From Enterococcus quebecensis (lineage in GTDB: Bacteria; Bacillota; Bacilli; Lactobacillales; Enterococcaceae), in contig NZ_MIKB01000015.1 of assembly GCF_001730365.1 (NCBI RefSeq), positions 124,001 through 188,000 on the forward strand: 64,000 nucleotides of DNA, in the 5' to 3' direction. The notes below the pieces were generated by a model, which was not told the DNA's origin, searched no databases, and was given only the letters and a program-made list of their open reading frames with translations. Shown piece after piece: positions 24,215 to 32,610 of the stretch (position 1 is the stretch's first letter; the number at the start of each line of letters is the position of its first letter). The translations under genes and the position numbers were made by a program.

Positions 24215-25807
24215 ATGAACAAAAAATCATTTTCACTTGGCTTACTATTCACAATTATGCTAAGTGTTTTCTGCGCTCCATTATTTGGTCAGGCAGAAGA
24301 AGCCACTCCAAAAGGCGAATTTCGTGTCGCTATGGAAGCTGGGTATGCACCATTTAACTGGTCTCAAAAAACAGACGCAAATGGCGCTGTGCCTATCCAA
24401 GGGAACGCTTCTTATGCAGGAGGCTATGACGTCCAGATTGCAAAAAAAATTGCGGATGGCCTTGATAAGAAATTAGTAATCGTTCAAACAAAATGGGACG
24501 GTTTAGCCCCTGCTTTACAATCTGGAAAAGTTGATGCAATCATTGCTGGTATGAGTCCAACTGCTGAACGTCGGAAAGAAATTGATTTTACCGATCCTTA
24601 TTATGAATCACAATTAGTGGTCGTCGTTCAGAAAAAAAGCAATTTTGCAGATGCAAAAAACTTAAAAGAATTATCTGGTGCAAAAATCACTGCACAGTTA
24701 AATACCTTCCATTATAGTGTGATTGATCAAATTCCAGGTGTAAATAAGCAACAAGCTATGGATAATTTCTCAGCAATGAGGACGGCTTTGGCTTCTGGAA
24801 TGATTGATGGCTACGTCAGTGAACGACCAGAAGGCGTCACTGCAACAAGTGTAAACAAAGATTTAAAAATGCTGGAATTCTCTAAAGAAAATGGCTTCCA
24901 AACAAACGAAGAAGATGTACAGATCGCTGTTGGCATGCGTAAAGCTGATCCTGAAATCAGTAAAGTCAACCAGATTTTATCAGGTATTTCTTCAGAAGAA
25001 CGTACAAAAATCATGGATCAAGCAATTAAAGATCAACCAGCTGCCGAAACAAGTGCTACTGAGAAAAAAGGTGTTTTAGCTGATTTCAAAAATATTTGGG
25101 ATCAATACGGCAGTATGTTCTTACGTGGTGCTGGATTAACATTATTCATCGCTTTGATTGGTACAGTTGTCGGAACAAGCTTAGGTTTATTGATTGGTGT
25201 TGTGCGTACGATTCCAGAATCTGAAAATAAAATGACACGTTTCTTCCAAAAACTTGGTAACGGCTTGCTTTCAATTTACATTGAAGTCTTCCGTGGTACG
25301 CCAATGATGGTACAAGCAATGGTTATCTTTTATGGCTTGGCTTTAGCCTTTGGCATTTCTTTAGATCGAACCGTTGCAGCATTGTTTATTGTTTCTATTA
25401 ATACAGGTGCTTATATGTCTGAAATCGTTCGTGGCGGAATCTTTGCTGTTGATCAAGGACAATTTGAAGCAGCTCAAGCAATCGGTATGACACATGGTCA
25501 AACAATGCGTAAAGTTGTTATTCCTCAAGTTTTACGTAATATTTTACCAGCAACAGGAAATGAATTTGTCATTAATATTAAAGATACCGCTGTATTGAGT
25601 GTTATCGGTGTGGCAGACCTATTCTTCCAAGGAAATGCGGCCTCTGGTGCCAACTTCCAATTCTTCCAAACATTTACGATCGTTGGTATCATGTACTTGA
25701 TCATGACCTATGCGATTACTCGTGTTTTACGTGTTGTTGAGAAAAAAATGGATGGCCCTTCTGCTTATGTGAAACTAGAAGAAGCAGAAAATCTAAAAGA
25801 AAGCTAA
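24215..25807 (+). CDS. Amino-acid ABC transporter, fused substrate-binding and permease protein (probably lysine)
   Basis: After a signal peptide (LGLLFTIMLSVFCAPLFGQA) comes a family 3 extracellular binding domain (~residues 35-275: FRVAMEAGYAPFNW, KVDAIIAGMSPTAERRKEIDFT, EDVQIAVGMRK). A HisM/GlnP-type permease follows (~300-515) with the EAA loop motif FEAAQAIGMTHGQTMRKVVIPQ. Fusion of binding protein and permease is common in Lactobacillales GlnPQ-like systems. The family covers Gln, Glu, Arg, His and Lys; the upstream lysine riboswitch argues for lysine. The ATPase gene follows after 9 nt. Confidence 0.87.
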   Translation: MNKKSFSLGLLFTIMLSVFCAPLFGQAEEATPKGEFRVAMEAGYAPFNWSQKTDANGAVPIQGNASYAGGYDVQIAKKIADGLDKKLVIVQTKWDGLAPALQSGKVDAIIAGMSPTAERRKEIDFTDPYYESQLVVVVQKKSNFADAKNLKELSGAKITAQLNTFHYSVIDQIPGVNKQQAMDNFSAMRTALASGMIDGYVSERPEGVTATSVNKDLKMLEFSKENGFQTNEEDVQIAVGMRKADPEISKVNQILSGISSEERTKIMDQAIKDQPAAETSATEKKGVLADFKNIWDQYGSMFLRGAGLTLFIALIGTVVGTSLGLLIGVVRTIPESENKMTRFFQKLGNGLLSIYIEVFRGTPMMVQAMVIFYGLALAFGISLDRTVAALFIVSINTGAYMSEIVRGGIFAVDQGQFEAAQAIGMTHGQTMRKVVIPQVLRNILPATGNEFVINIKDTAVLSVIGVADLFFQGNAASGANFQFFQTFTIVGIMYLIMTYAITRVLRVVEKKMDGPSAYVKLEEAENLKES

Positions 25808-25816
25808 GAGGACTAA

Positions 25817-26560
25817 ATGATGAGCGCAATTATTGAAGTCGAACATTTAAGAAAAAGCTTCGGTGAAAATGAAGTGTTAAAGGATATCAATGTGACTGTA
25901 AATAAAGGAGAGGTTGTAACCATTATCGGTTCTTCTGGTTCCGGCAAATCAACTCTTTTACGTTGTATCAACTTATTGGAAAAACCGACTGGCGGTAAAA
26001 TTATCTATAATAATGAAAATGTTTTAGAACGTGGCTATAACCTTCCAAAATACCGTACACATTTAGGAATGGTTTTCCAGTCATTTAACTTATTTAATAA
26101 TATGAATGTTTTAGAGAACTGCACCTCTGGCCAGATTACTGTTTTAAAACGTGATAAAGAAGAAGCACGTAAAATTGCTTTGGAAAATCTAGATAAAGTT
26201 GGTATGGAACGTTTTGTTGATGCAAAACCATCACAACTTTCCGGTGGACAAAAGCAACGTGTTGCCATTGCACGTGCGTTATCTATGAATCCAGATGTGA
26301 TGCTATTCGATGAACCAACCTCTGCTCTTGACCCTGAAATGGTTGGTGAAGTCTTAAAAACGATGAAAGATTTAGCTCAGACTGGTTTAACAATGATCAT
26401 CGTGACACATGAAATGGCTTTTGCAAAAGAAGTTTCTGATCGTGTGATTTTCATGGACAAAGGTGTTATCGCTGAAGAAGGAACCGCTGAAGATATTTTT
26501 GTTCATCCAAAAGAAGAACGAACAAAAGAATTTTTACATCGGATTTTGGCACAAGGTTAA
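25817..26560 (+). CDS. Amino-acid ABC transporter ATP-binding protein
   Basis: 247-aa polar amino-acid ATPase (GlnQ/HisP type) that powers the fused permease encoded just upstream. Walker A is GSSGSGKST, the signature is LSGGQKQR, Walker B is [12 protein letters not shown], and the switch His is in IVTHEM. The 9-nt gap and shared terminator put it under the same lysine riboswitch. A GAGG site precedes the first of two adjacent ATG codons. Confidence 0.92.
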   Translation: MMSAIIEVEHLRKSFGENEVLKDINVTVNKGEVVTIIGSSGSGKSTLLRCINLLEKPTGGKIIYNNENVLERGYNLPKYRTHLGMVFQSFNLFNNMNVLENCTSGQITVLKRDKEEARKIALENLDKVGMERFVDAKPSQLSGGQKQRVAIARALSMNPDVMLFDEPTSALDPEMVGEVLKTMKDLAQTGLTMIIVTHEMAFAKEVSDRVIFMDKGVIAEEGTAEDIFVHPKEERTKEFLHRILAQG

Positions 26561-26575
26561 TAATAGAATATAAAG

Positions 26576-26618
26576 CACCTGAGTTGAACTAAATACGTTC
26601 AACTCAGGTGTTTTTTTT
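26576..26618. terminator. Terminator shared by the transporter operon and the convergent AraC gene
   Basis: Perfect 14-bp stem (26576-26589, 26597-26610) plus eight T. The AraC gene's stop codon (26599-26601) lies inside the right arm, so coding sequence and terminator overlap. Confidence 0.88.
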
Positions 26619-27681
26619 GATAAACCATAGGGGTCATATATTCATACTTTTTAAAAATTTTAATAAAATGACTTTGATCGCTAAATGACAATGAATCGCT
26701 TATTTCAGCCACTTTCATTTTTCCTTTTTTTAGCAAAAACTTGGCCTCTGATATCTTTTCTTTTTGTATATAATTATTCAATGATAGACCCATTTCTTTT
26801 TTAAATTGGCTACTCAAATAACCTGGACTTATTTCTAGCTGTTCTGCAATTTTATAGATTTTAATAGGTGTATAAAGGTTACTTTGGACAAATCTAATCG
26901 TAAAGCCAACGTATTTAGAGTAGTTTTTATACCTGTATCTCCCTAATAATTGTGTGAATTCAAGAATAATTTCTTTTAATTGATTCATTAATCCAGATAC
27001 AGTTAAATTATTTTGTTTTTCTACATTTTGAATGGTCAGATCGCTAAATGTATAAGCGATTTCCGACGGTAAACCACCATCAATGATTGCACGTGATGCT
27101 AATGTGATAAAGGAAATCATAATATTTTTTAAGTTTCTGGATGTAGTATTCGCTAAAATTGGCTTAATAGATTCAAGTGTTTCCAAATAATCAATAGCTT
27201 CTTCTGCATTCCCCACTTTTATCGAATGCAGCAACTGCTTTTCAACAATCGGATTTTGATGAATCTTCCCCTCTATATTATTAACATACATTTCATCAAT
27301 AATATTTCGTGTATTAAAGTTAATCGTATCTGTAAGAATATAGGCTGGTTGATACTCGTTAAAAATCGACAAGTACAAAATCTCAGATAGTGTATCTAAC
27401 TTCTGCTTATTGTATTGTCCTTTTAAATCCATCACAAAAAGATAACAGTCTTCGTTTTTCGTACATAGAATAAGCGCAAAATTCAAATTATGGACAATAT
27501 ACAGATAGATAGGCTTTTTCATGCCATCGATGAATTTTTCTTCGTACCGTTCAAACATGTACTTTTTATCCATTTTTTTATTTGCTAAATGTAAATGAGT
27601 TAATTGAAAAGGCGAAAAAGATAGTCGATACGTATTCAAATTGTGAAGCCTTGATAATAAAAAAATGGATAGTTCTCTCAA
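26599..27681 (-). CDS. AraC-family transcription regulator
   Basis: The C-terminal ~100 residues form the double helix-turn-helix DNA-binding domain (YTPIKIYKIAEQLEISPGYLSSQFKKEMG, then VAEISDSLSFSDQSHFIKIFKKY...TPMVYQ). The N-terminal ~250 residues are a sensor region of YesN/AraC-type regulators without a recognised ligand domain. It is divergent from the MupG-like/PTS operon and is its probable regulator. The start is uncertain: TTG 27681 has GAGGAG in front, while a TTG at 27714 would add 11 residues but lacks a ribosome site. Confidence 0.82.
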   Translation of the reverse strand: MRELSIFLLSRLHNLNTYRLSFSPFQLTHLHLANKKMDKKYMFERYEEKFIDGMKKPIYLYIVHNLNFALILCTKNEDCYLFVMDLKGQYNKQKLDTLSEILYLSIFNEYQPAYILTDTINFNTRNIIDEMYVNNIEGKIHQNPIVEKQLLHSIKVGNAEEAIDYLETLESIKPILANTTSRNLKNIMISFITLASRAIIDGGLPSEIAYTFSDLTIQNVEKQNNLTVSGLMNQLKEIILEFTQLLGRYRYKNYSKYVGFTIRFVQSNLYTPIKIYKIAEQLEISPGYLSSQFKKEMGLSLNNYIQKEKISEAKFLLKKGKMKVAEISDSLSFSDQSHFIKIFKKYEYMTPMVYQKKHLS

Positions 27682-27699
27682 TTCCACTCTCTCCTCTTT

Positions 27700-27713
27700 T
27701 TGTAGCGCTTTCA
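27700..27713 (+). promoter_or_regulatory. Possible catabolite-response (cre) site
   Basis: TTGTAGCGCTTTCA fits most positions of the CcpA consensus TGWAARCGYTWWCW, in the divergent region before the MupG-like/PTS operon. Single site, judged by eye. Confidence 0.4.
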
Positions 27714-27818
27714 AAACTGTTACACAAATATACTATATATTTTACTTTTTTACTATAAAGAAGTTTGTTTATTTTATATTTTATAAATAACGTTAATTCA
27801 TTTTTAGGAGGAGAAGCT

Positions 27819-28931
27819 ATGATTAAAGATTTAGGTATCTCTATTTATCCTGAGAAAGCTGATTTTCAGGATATGATCAACTATATTAAACTTGCGCGCA
27901 CGTTTAATTTTTCAAAAGTATTTATGAGTATGCTGCAATTTTCAGAGAATCCCAGTGAGGATGTACAGAAGTATAAAGAAATAATCGTTGAGATCAAAAA
28001 ATTGAACATGTCTGTCATTTTAGATGTTAATTCTTTGTTATTACCTAAATTAGATGTAACATGGAAAGATTTGTCGTTCTTTTCAGATTTAGGTGTAGAT
28101 ATCCTGCGCTTAGATGGCGGTTTTTCTGGAATGGAAGAGATGTTTATGACTCATAATTCTCATAATATGATGATTGAACTAAATATGAGTTCTGGCTCAG
28201 CTCTAATTGATAGAATCATGAGTTTTTCCCCCAACATTGCGAATCTCTGTGGCTCATATAATTTTTATCCTCACGCCTACACTGGAATGCGCTTAGAAGA
28301 CGTTAAAGACATAAGTAACTGTTATCATTCATACAACGTACCTTCAACTATTTTCGTTACATCGCGAGTAGGAAATATGGGACCTTGGAAAATGCATGAA
28401 GGACTATGCACGATTGAAGAACATAGATTTCTGCCGATCACTGCCCAAATCAAACAAATCAAGCTCTTAGATTTAGCTGAAACTGTCATTATTGGGAATG
28501 CATTTGCTTCAGAAAATGAGTTAAAAAAAGCAGCGGAAGAATTGAATTATACAGAGGTCCCTTTGGATATTGAAATGGATCAAAAGATTACAGAAAATGA
28601 AAAAGAAATCTTATTTTCAGATTTTCACTTTGTCCGCCCTGAATATTCTGGCATAACGCTACGTTCAGCTTTTTCACGCCATGTTCATAAACAAATAACC
28701 ATTCCTGCTAGAAACAGTTCTACTGAAATAAAAAAGGGATCTGTTCTAATAGACAACAATCTATATGGTCAATATGAATGTGAACTTCATATTGTATTAA
28801 ACCCTGAAAAAGTGAAAAAAAATCGGGATAAATACAATATTATTGGACAACTATCCACCGCAGACAATGTCTTGTTACTAGATGAATTAGCCAAACGACC
28901 TTATCAAAAATTTAGTTTTAAGGAGAGTTAA
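27819..28931 (+). CDS. DUF871 protein, MupG-like 6-phospho-muramidase/glycosidase
   Basis: 370 aa in two parts: a TIM-barrel-like N-terminal domain to ~240 (GISIYPEKADFQDMINYIKLA, DVNSLLLPKL, GVDILRLDGGFSG, ELNMSSGS, FYPHAYTGM) and a cyclophilin-like C-terminal domain (RPEYSGITLRS...GSVLIDNNLYGQYECELHI). The best-studied member, S. aureus MupG, splits MurNAc-6P-GlcNAc taken up by a PTS. Here too a PTS permease gene follows after 2 nt, but no murQ etherase is adjacent, so the substrate may be another 6-phospho-disaccharide. The start is at 27819 because TAGGAGG precedes it. Confidence 0.82.
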   Translation: MIKDLGISIYPEKADFQDMINYIKLARTFNFSKVFMSMLQFSENPSEDVQKYKEIIVEIKKLNMSVILDVNSLLLPKLDVTWKDLSFFSDLGVDILRLDGGFSGMEEMFMTHNSHNMMIELNMSSGSALIDRIMSFSPNIANLCGSYNFYPHAYTGMRLEDVKDISNCYHSYNVPSTIFVTSRVGNMGPWKMHEGLCTIEEHRFLPITAQIKQIKLLDLAETVIIGNAFASENELKKAAEELNYTEVPLDIEMDQKITENEKEILFSDFHFVRPEYSGITLRSAFSRHVHKQITIPARNSSTEIKKGSVLIDNNLYGQYECELHIVLNPEKVKKNRDKYNIIGQLSTADNVLLLDELAKRPYQKFSFKES

Positions 28932-28933
28932 TC

Positions 28934-30310
28934 ATGAAAAAACTGGAAGAATTAATGACAAAAACCCTGCTCCCGTTATCAGAAAAGATCAATCGCAATA
29001 TTTTTCTCAGTTCCCTTTCTGAATCTTTTGTTCGAATCACATTCATCATCCTAGGTATTTCTTTAATCGCCATCGTTGGCTACTGGCCTATTCCATCTGG
29101 TTGGGGGATTTGGCTTAGAGAAACAGGTATCATGACCCATGTTGATGCTGTGCTGAACGCCAGTACCAATGCCATGGCTATATATATTTCTTATAGTTTT
29201 GCAGCAGCTTACAGTAAAAACAGCGGATATAATTCTCAAAATGGTGGAATGTTGGGATTACTAAGTTTTTTAATTGTTTCCCCTCAAACATTGACCTTTA
29301 CAACTAAACAAGGCATGACCGAAGTCGTTCAAACCTTTTCAAAGAATCAGATTACTGGTCAATTAGATGTGACTCCTATTAACGCTTTCCCTATTTCTGC
29401 TCTGGGTGGTCGTTCTTTGTTGGTTGCACTGTTTATTAGCTTTTTAGCGGCTTATATTTTTGTGAAGATGAGCAAAAAAGGCTTTGCTATCAAGTTACCC
29501 GACAGTATTCCTCCAATGGTTTCAGAATCATTGAGTCCTGCAATTATTTCAGTTGCTGTTGTTTTAGTTGCCTTTACTTTAAGAATTATTTTTTCTTATA
29601 CAGCAGAAGGGAATATGGTCGATTGGTGTAATTTTATTATTTCTAAACCCCTAAGTTTACTGACGGCAACGCCAATCGCTTTTATTTTCATTTTGACTTT
29701 AGCTAGTTTTATGTGGTTCTTTGGTATCCATCCTAATGTTGTAAATGGTGCGATTTCACCTTTATTGTATACGATTATTTTGGAAAACATCGCTGCCTAT
29801 CAGCATGGTACACCTCTGCCTTATGGCACTTTGGCTATCGTTTTAGGAAATACTATTTTAGGAGGTGCGGGTTGCACGCTGGGACTTCTGATTGCTTTAC
29901 TATTTGCTAAATCAAAACGATATAAAGCAATTTTTAAAATTGCTGTTATTCCGTCTATTTTTAACATAAATGAACCATTGATTTTCGGTGTTCCTGTGGT
30001 CTTAAACCCAATCTTTTTTATTCCTATGGTAGTGAGCCCACCTGTTTTGGGTTTAACTACTTGGCTATTGACTTCTTTAATCAAAGTAAATCTAAATCCT
30101 CTAGTTGGATTAATGCCTTGGACAACACCGATTTTCTTGACTAAACCACTAGGTAGTGGTTTAGCAGGAACCTTTATTCTAGCCATCTGTTTGGTACTGA
30201 ACACGTTGATTTATTTACCCTTTGTAAAGTTAGCAGACAAACAAGCTCTTGAAGTTGAACAAGCTGAGGAAATCTTAAAATCAGAAACCGAACTTTCTTT
30301 ACAATCATAG
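28934..30310 (+). CDS. PTS EIIC permease, lactose/cellobiose family
   Basis: Membrane channel component of a phosphotransferase system, 458 aa with about ten membrane segments. Family signatures are the N-terminal FVRITFIILGISLIAIVGYW, the WFFGIHPNVVNGAISPLLY loop and the conserved FNINEPLIFGVPVVLNP segment of cellobiose/chitobiose-type EIIC proteins. It contains no EIIA or EIIB domain, and none are adjacent, so it must borrow them from another PTS. It is co-transcribed with the DUF871 hydrolase. Confidence 0.9.
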   Translation: MKKLEELMTKTLLPLSEKINRNIFLSSLSESFVRITFIILGISLIAIVGYWPIPSGWGIWLRETGIMTHVDAVLNASTNAMAIYISYSFAAAYSKNSGYNSQNGGMLGLLSFLIVSPQTLTFTTKQGMTEVVQTFSKNQITGQLDVTPINAFPISALGGRSLLVALFISFLAAYIFVKMSKKGFAIKLPDSIPPMVSESLSPAIISVAVVLVAFTLRIIFSYTAEGNMVDWCNFIISKPLSLLTATPIAFIFILTLASFMWFFGIHPNVVNGAISPLLYTIILENIAAYQHGTPLPYGTLAIVLGNTILGGAGCTLGLLIALLFAKSKRYKAIFKIAVIPSIFNINEPLIFGVPVVLNPIFFIPMVVSPPVLGLTTWLLTSLIKVNLNPLVGLMPWTTPIFLTKPLGSGLAGTFILAICLVLNTLIYLPFVKLADKQALEVEQAEEILKSETELSLQS

Positions 30311-30355
30311 ACGCTTCACAATAGTCTTTTTCAAAATAATATCGCTTAAAATTCA

Positions 30356-30405
30356 AACAACCTCCAACTATTCTTGTATGATAAGATGTTGGAGGCTGTT
30401 TTTTT
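30356..30405 (+). terminator. Terminator of the MupG-like/PTS operon
   Basis: CCTCCAAC/GTTGGAGG stem (30361-30368, 30388-30395) extended by partial AACA/TGTT pairing, followed by seven T. Confidence 0.8.
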
Positions 30406-30439
30406 ATATAGATAAGAAATAGCTACTTCACTTTTATTA

Positions 30440-31006
30440 TCATTTATACTGCCGAATTACTGGTGGTACATAATTATCAATAAATTTTTTAATCTCAGAT
30501 AAAGAATCAGAGAAAAAGATTTTTTCTCTATCTTCCTTTGTCAAAAATCCGTCAGTCACCATCTTATCAAAGAAATCTGCCAACAGATCATAATATCCAT
30601 CCACATTAAAAAAGATGCACGGATTTTGGTGTGCACCAATACGTCCCCAAGAAACCACTTCTGAAATTTCTTCTAGCGTTCCTGGTCCACCTGGTAATGC
30701 GAGATAACAATCCGCCAAATCAATCATTTTTTGTTTACGTTCATGCATGCCATTTACAATATACATTTCAGTAAGATTTTGATGCGCTAATTCTCGGTCT
30801 AATAGAATAGTCGGCATAACTCCGAATACGTTGCCACCATTTTCAAGAACTGTATCTGCCAAGATTCCCATCAATCCAACGTCACTGCCTCCGTATACAA
30901 GATCATACTTGTTGGTAGTTAGCCACTGTCCTAACTCTTTGGTTTGTTCTTGGTAAATCATCTTATTTCCCGTGCTAGCGCCACAATAAACAGCTATTTT
31001 CTTCAT
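30440..31006 (-). CDS. LOG-family protein (TIGR00730), nucleotide 5'-monophosphate phosphoribohydrolase
   Basis: 188 aa with the Rossmann-like LOG fold: AVYCGASTGN, VYGGSDVGLMG, and the signature PGGPGTLEEISEVVSW. Plant and bacterial LOG enzymes release base from cytokinin or purine nucleotide monophosphates; in Firmicutes the physiological role is unclear. The ATG at 31006 is preceded by GAGGG, and an upstream ATG at 31021 is not supported. It is possibly co-transcribed with the phosphatase upstream on the same strand (85-nt gap). Confidence 0.88.
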   Translation of the reverse strand: MKKIAVYCGASTGNKMIYQEQTKELGQWLTTNKYDLVYGGSDVGLMGILADTVLENGGNVFGVMPTILLDRELAHQNLTEMYIVNGMHERKQKMIDLADCYLALPGGPGTLEEISEVVSWGRIGAHQNPCIFFNVDGYYDLLADFFDKMVTDGFLTKEDREKIFFSDSLSEIKKFIDNYVPPVIRQYK

Positions 31007-31091
31007 AAATCCCTCACCCAACTTAAATAAATAAACGTTTTTCTACATTCATTTTTTTACTTATTCGTTACTTTTGTCTTAACAATCCTTT

Positions 31092-31721
31092 TTATGCATC
31101 TTCTGTTTGCGTTTGATACGATATGTCATTAAATGATGTTAAGGTGTATTTATTTTTCTTTTCAACAATCGTGATACTTGTATTAGCTAATGGTCCACCT
31201 TCACGCCAGTTTGCTTTTTCTTTGCCTATCAGTGAATTAATTAGCGTGATCAGCAACACACCATGAGCAACGATCAACACTTTTCCATCTGGATATTCTT
31301 CACTGATTTTTTCTATCGTCTCAGTGGAGCGTGTTACTAAAGAATCAATTGTTTCTCCACCAAAAGCTGTGGGATCATATAAATCTGGACGCTGTCTTAA
31401 ATGTGCAGTTTGTTCGTCTGCGTGATTGATCTCAGTACCTTCGCGCTTTCCAAATTTGATTTCTCTTAGGCTATCATAATACTGAAGTGTTAACTTATCT
31501 AAATAGTTATTTTCTTTAAGAATGTAATTAGCCGTATCCATCGCTCTTTTTTGAGTACTCACAGCAATAGCATCAAAGGATATATCACACAGATAGCGTC
31601 CTGCTTGAATTGCTTGTTCAATTCCTATCGGCAATAAGGGAGAATCAATGTCTCCTCCTTGAAATTTCAAGCTTAAATTGAGTTCTGTTTTTCCATGTCT
31701 AACAAAATAAAATGTAGTCAT
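31092..31721 (-). CDS. Histidine phosphatase family protein (phosphoglycerate-mutase-like)
   Basis: 209 aa with the catalytic motif FVRHGKTELN (phospho-acceptor His in RHG), the second active-site His in VLIVAHGVLL, and STQKRAMDTANYI typical of the superfamily. It could act on sugar phosphates, nucleotides or other small phosphoesters. The substrate cannot be read from the sequence. Confidence 0.87.
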   Translation of the reverse strand: MTTFYFVRHGKTELNLSLKFQGGDIDSPLLPIGIEQAIQAGRYLCDISFDAIAVSTQKRAMDTANYILKENNYLDKLTLQYYDSLREIKFGKREGTEINHADEQTAHLRQRPDLYDPTAFGGETIDSLVTRSTETIEKISEEYPDGKVLIVAHGVLLITLINSLIGKEKANWREGGPLANTSITIVEKKNKYTLTSFNDISYQTQTEDA

Positions 31722-31824
31722 TTACTCTGTCCCTCCATTTTTTTGAAATGTTTCTTCTATTAAATATGATACTACAAAAAAGTCAACTCTGCTCTATATC
31801 CTTTAATCTAACGTTCTGTATATA

Positions 31825-31868
31825 ATAAAACAAACCTAAGCAAAACGGTTCGTGTTTTGCTTAGGTTT
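31825..31868 (-). terminator. Terminator of the three-gene surface-protein cluster
   Basis: Perfect 15-bp stem (31832-31846, 31854-31868) with a TTTTATT tail on the minus strand, 19 nt after the stop of the membrane protein gene. Confidence 0.82.
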
Positions 31869-31887
31869 GTTAATGGTTACAACATAA

Positions 31888-32610
31888 TTAGTTTTTTACC
31901 TGGACAGTTAAATTAACGATAGAGGTCGTTTGTTCTTTTTTTGTCTCTAGATCATATATCTTAGCTTTAGCATACCCTTGGTACTCACCTTTAGCCAAAT
32001 TCTTTAATAATTTCCCTTTGTTTACATACTGACCTGGATAAATACTGCCAGATTCATATAACAAGTCGTCTTCTCCATCTAAAAAAACATCTACAGCGAT
32101 AATACTTTTATTTTGATCTGGATTGATAATTTGAATTTTTCCATTTTCATTTGAAGAATTGAAAATTAACTCAGTATCCATCTGTAAATTGAAATACCCA
32201 TCATCGACTACTGACTGCATTTTTTTGATCAATTCTTCTTTATCGATTTTTTTAGCATCCTTGATATCTGGCGCTAAATCACTTGGGATGATCGCTGGCT
32301 GAACGGCTTCTTCTTTTTGACTAGTTGCAAACCACAAATAATATCCCCCAATACAAAGGACTAAAAATAGGCCCACAGGAATCAACCATTTTTTCAAAGA
32401 ACTTTTTTCTACTAAAATAGGCTGAAATTGGTCGCTGCCATTTTTTTTAACTTCTATAATGAACGAAGATTGCTTAGAAACTGAATCAAAATCGAAATCT
32501 TTTATTTCCTCAATTTTATTATCCGCTTCTTTTAGTGCTGTAGTTAATTCCTCTTTCGTTCCATATTTTGCGGGATCTATATTTATTCGTTGTTTTTTAT
32601 TTTTCATCAT
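31888..32610 (-). CDS. Single-pass membrane protein of a WxL-like surface cluster
   Basis: No family recognised with confidence. A ~70-residue cytoplasmic N-terminus (DPAKYGTKEELTTALKEAD) is followed by one membrane helix at ~75-95 (LIPVGLFLVLCIGGYYLWFA) and a ~145-residue extracellular part. That part ends in a beta-rich domain: IIAVDVFLDGEDDLLYESGSI, then PGQYVNKGKLLKNLAKGEY and YAKAKIYDLE. By position it is the counterpart of the membrane-anchored DUF916/DUF3324 protein in WxL operons. Its start overlaps the adhesin stop by 14 nt, so translation is coupled. Confidence 0.68.
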   Translation of the reverse strand: MMKNKKQRINIDPAKYGTKEELTTALKEADNKIEEIKDFDFDSVSKQSSFIIEVKKNGSDQFQPILVEKSSLKKWLIPVGLFLVLCIGGYYLWFATSQKEEAVQPAIIPSDLAPDIKDAKKIDKEELIKKMQSVVDDGYFNLQMDTELIFNSSNENGKIQIINPDQNKSIIAVDVFLDGEDDLLYESGSIYPGQYVNKGKLLKNLAKGEYQGYAKAKIYDLETKKEQTTSIVNLTVQVKN

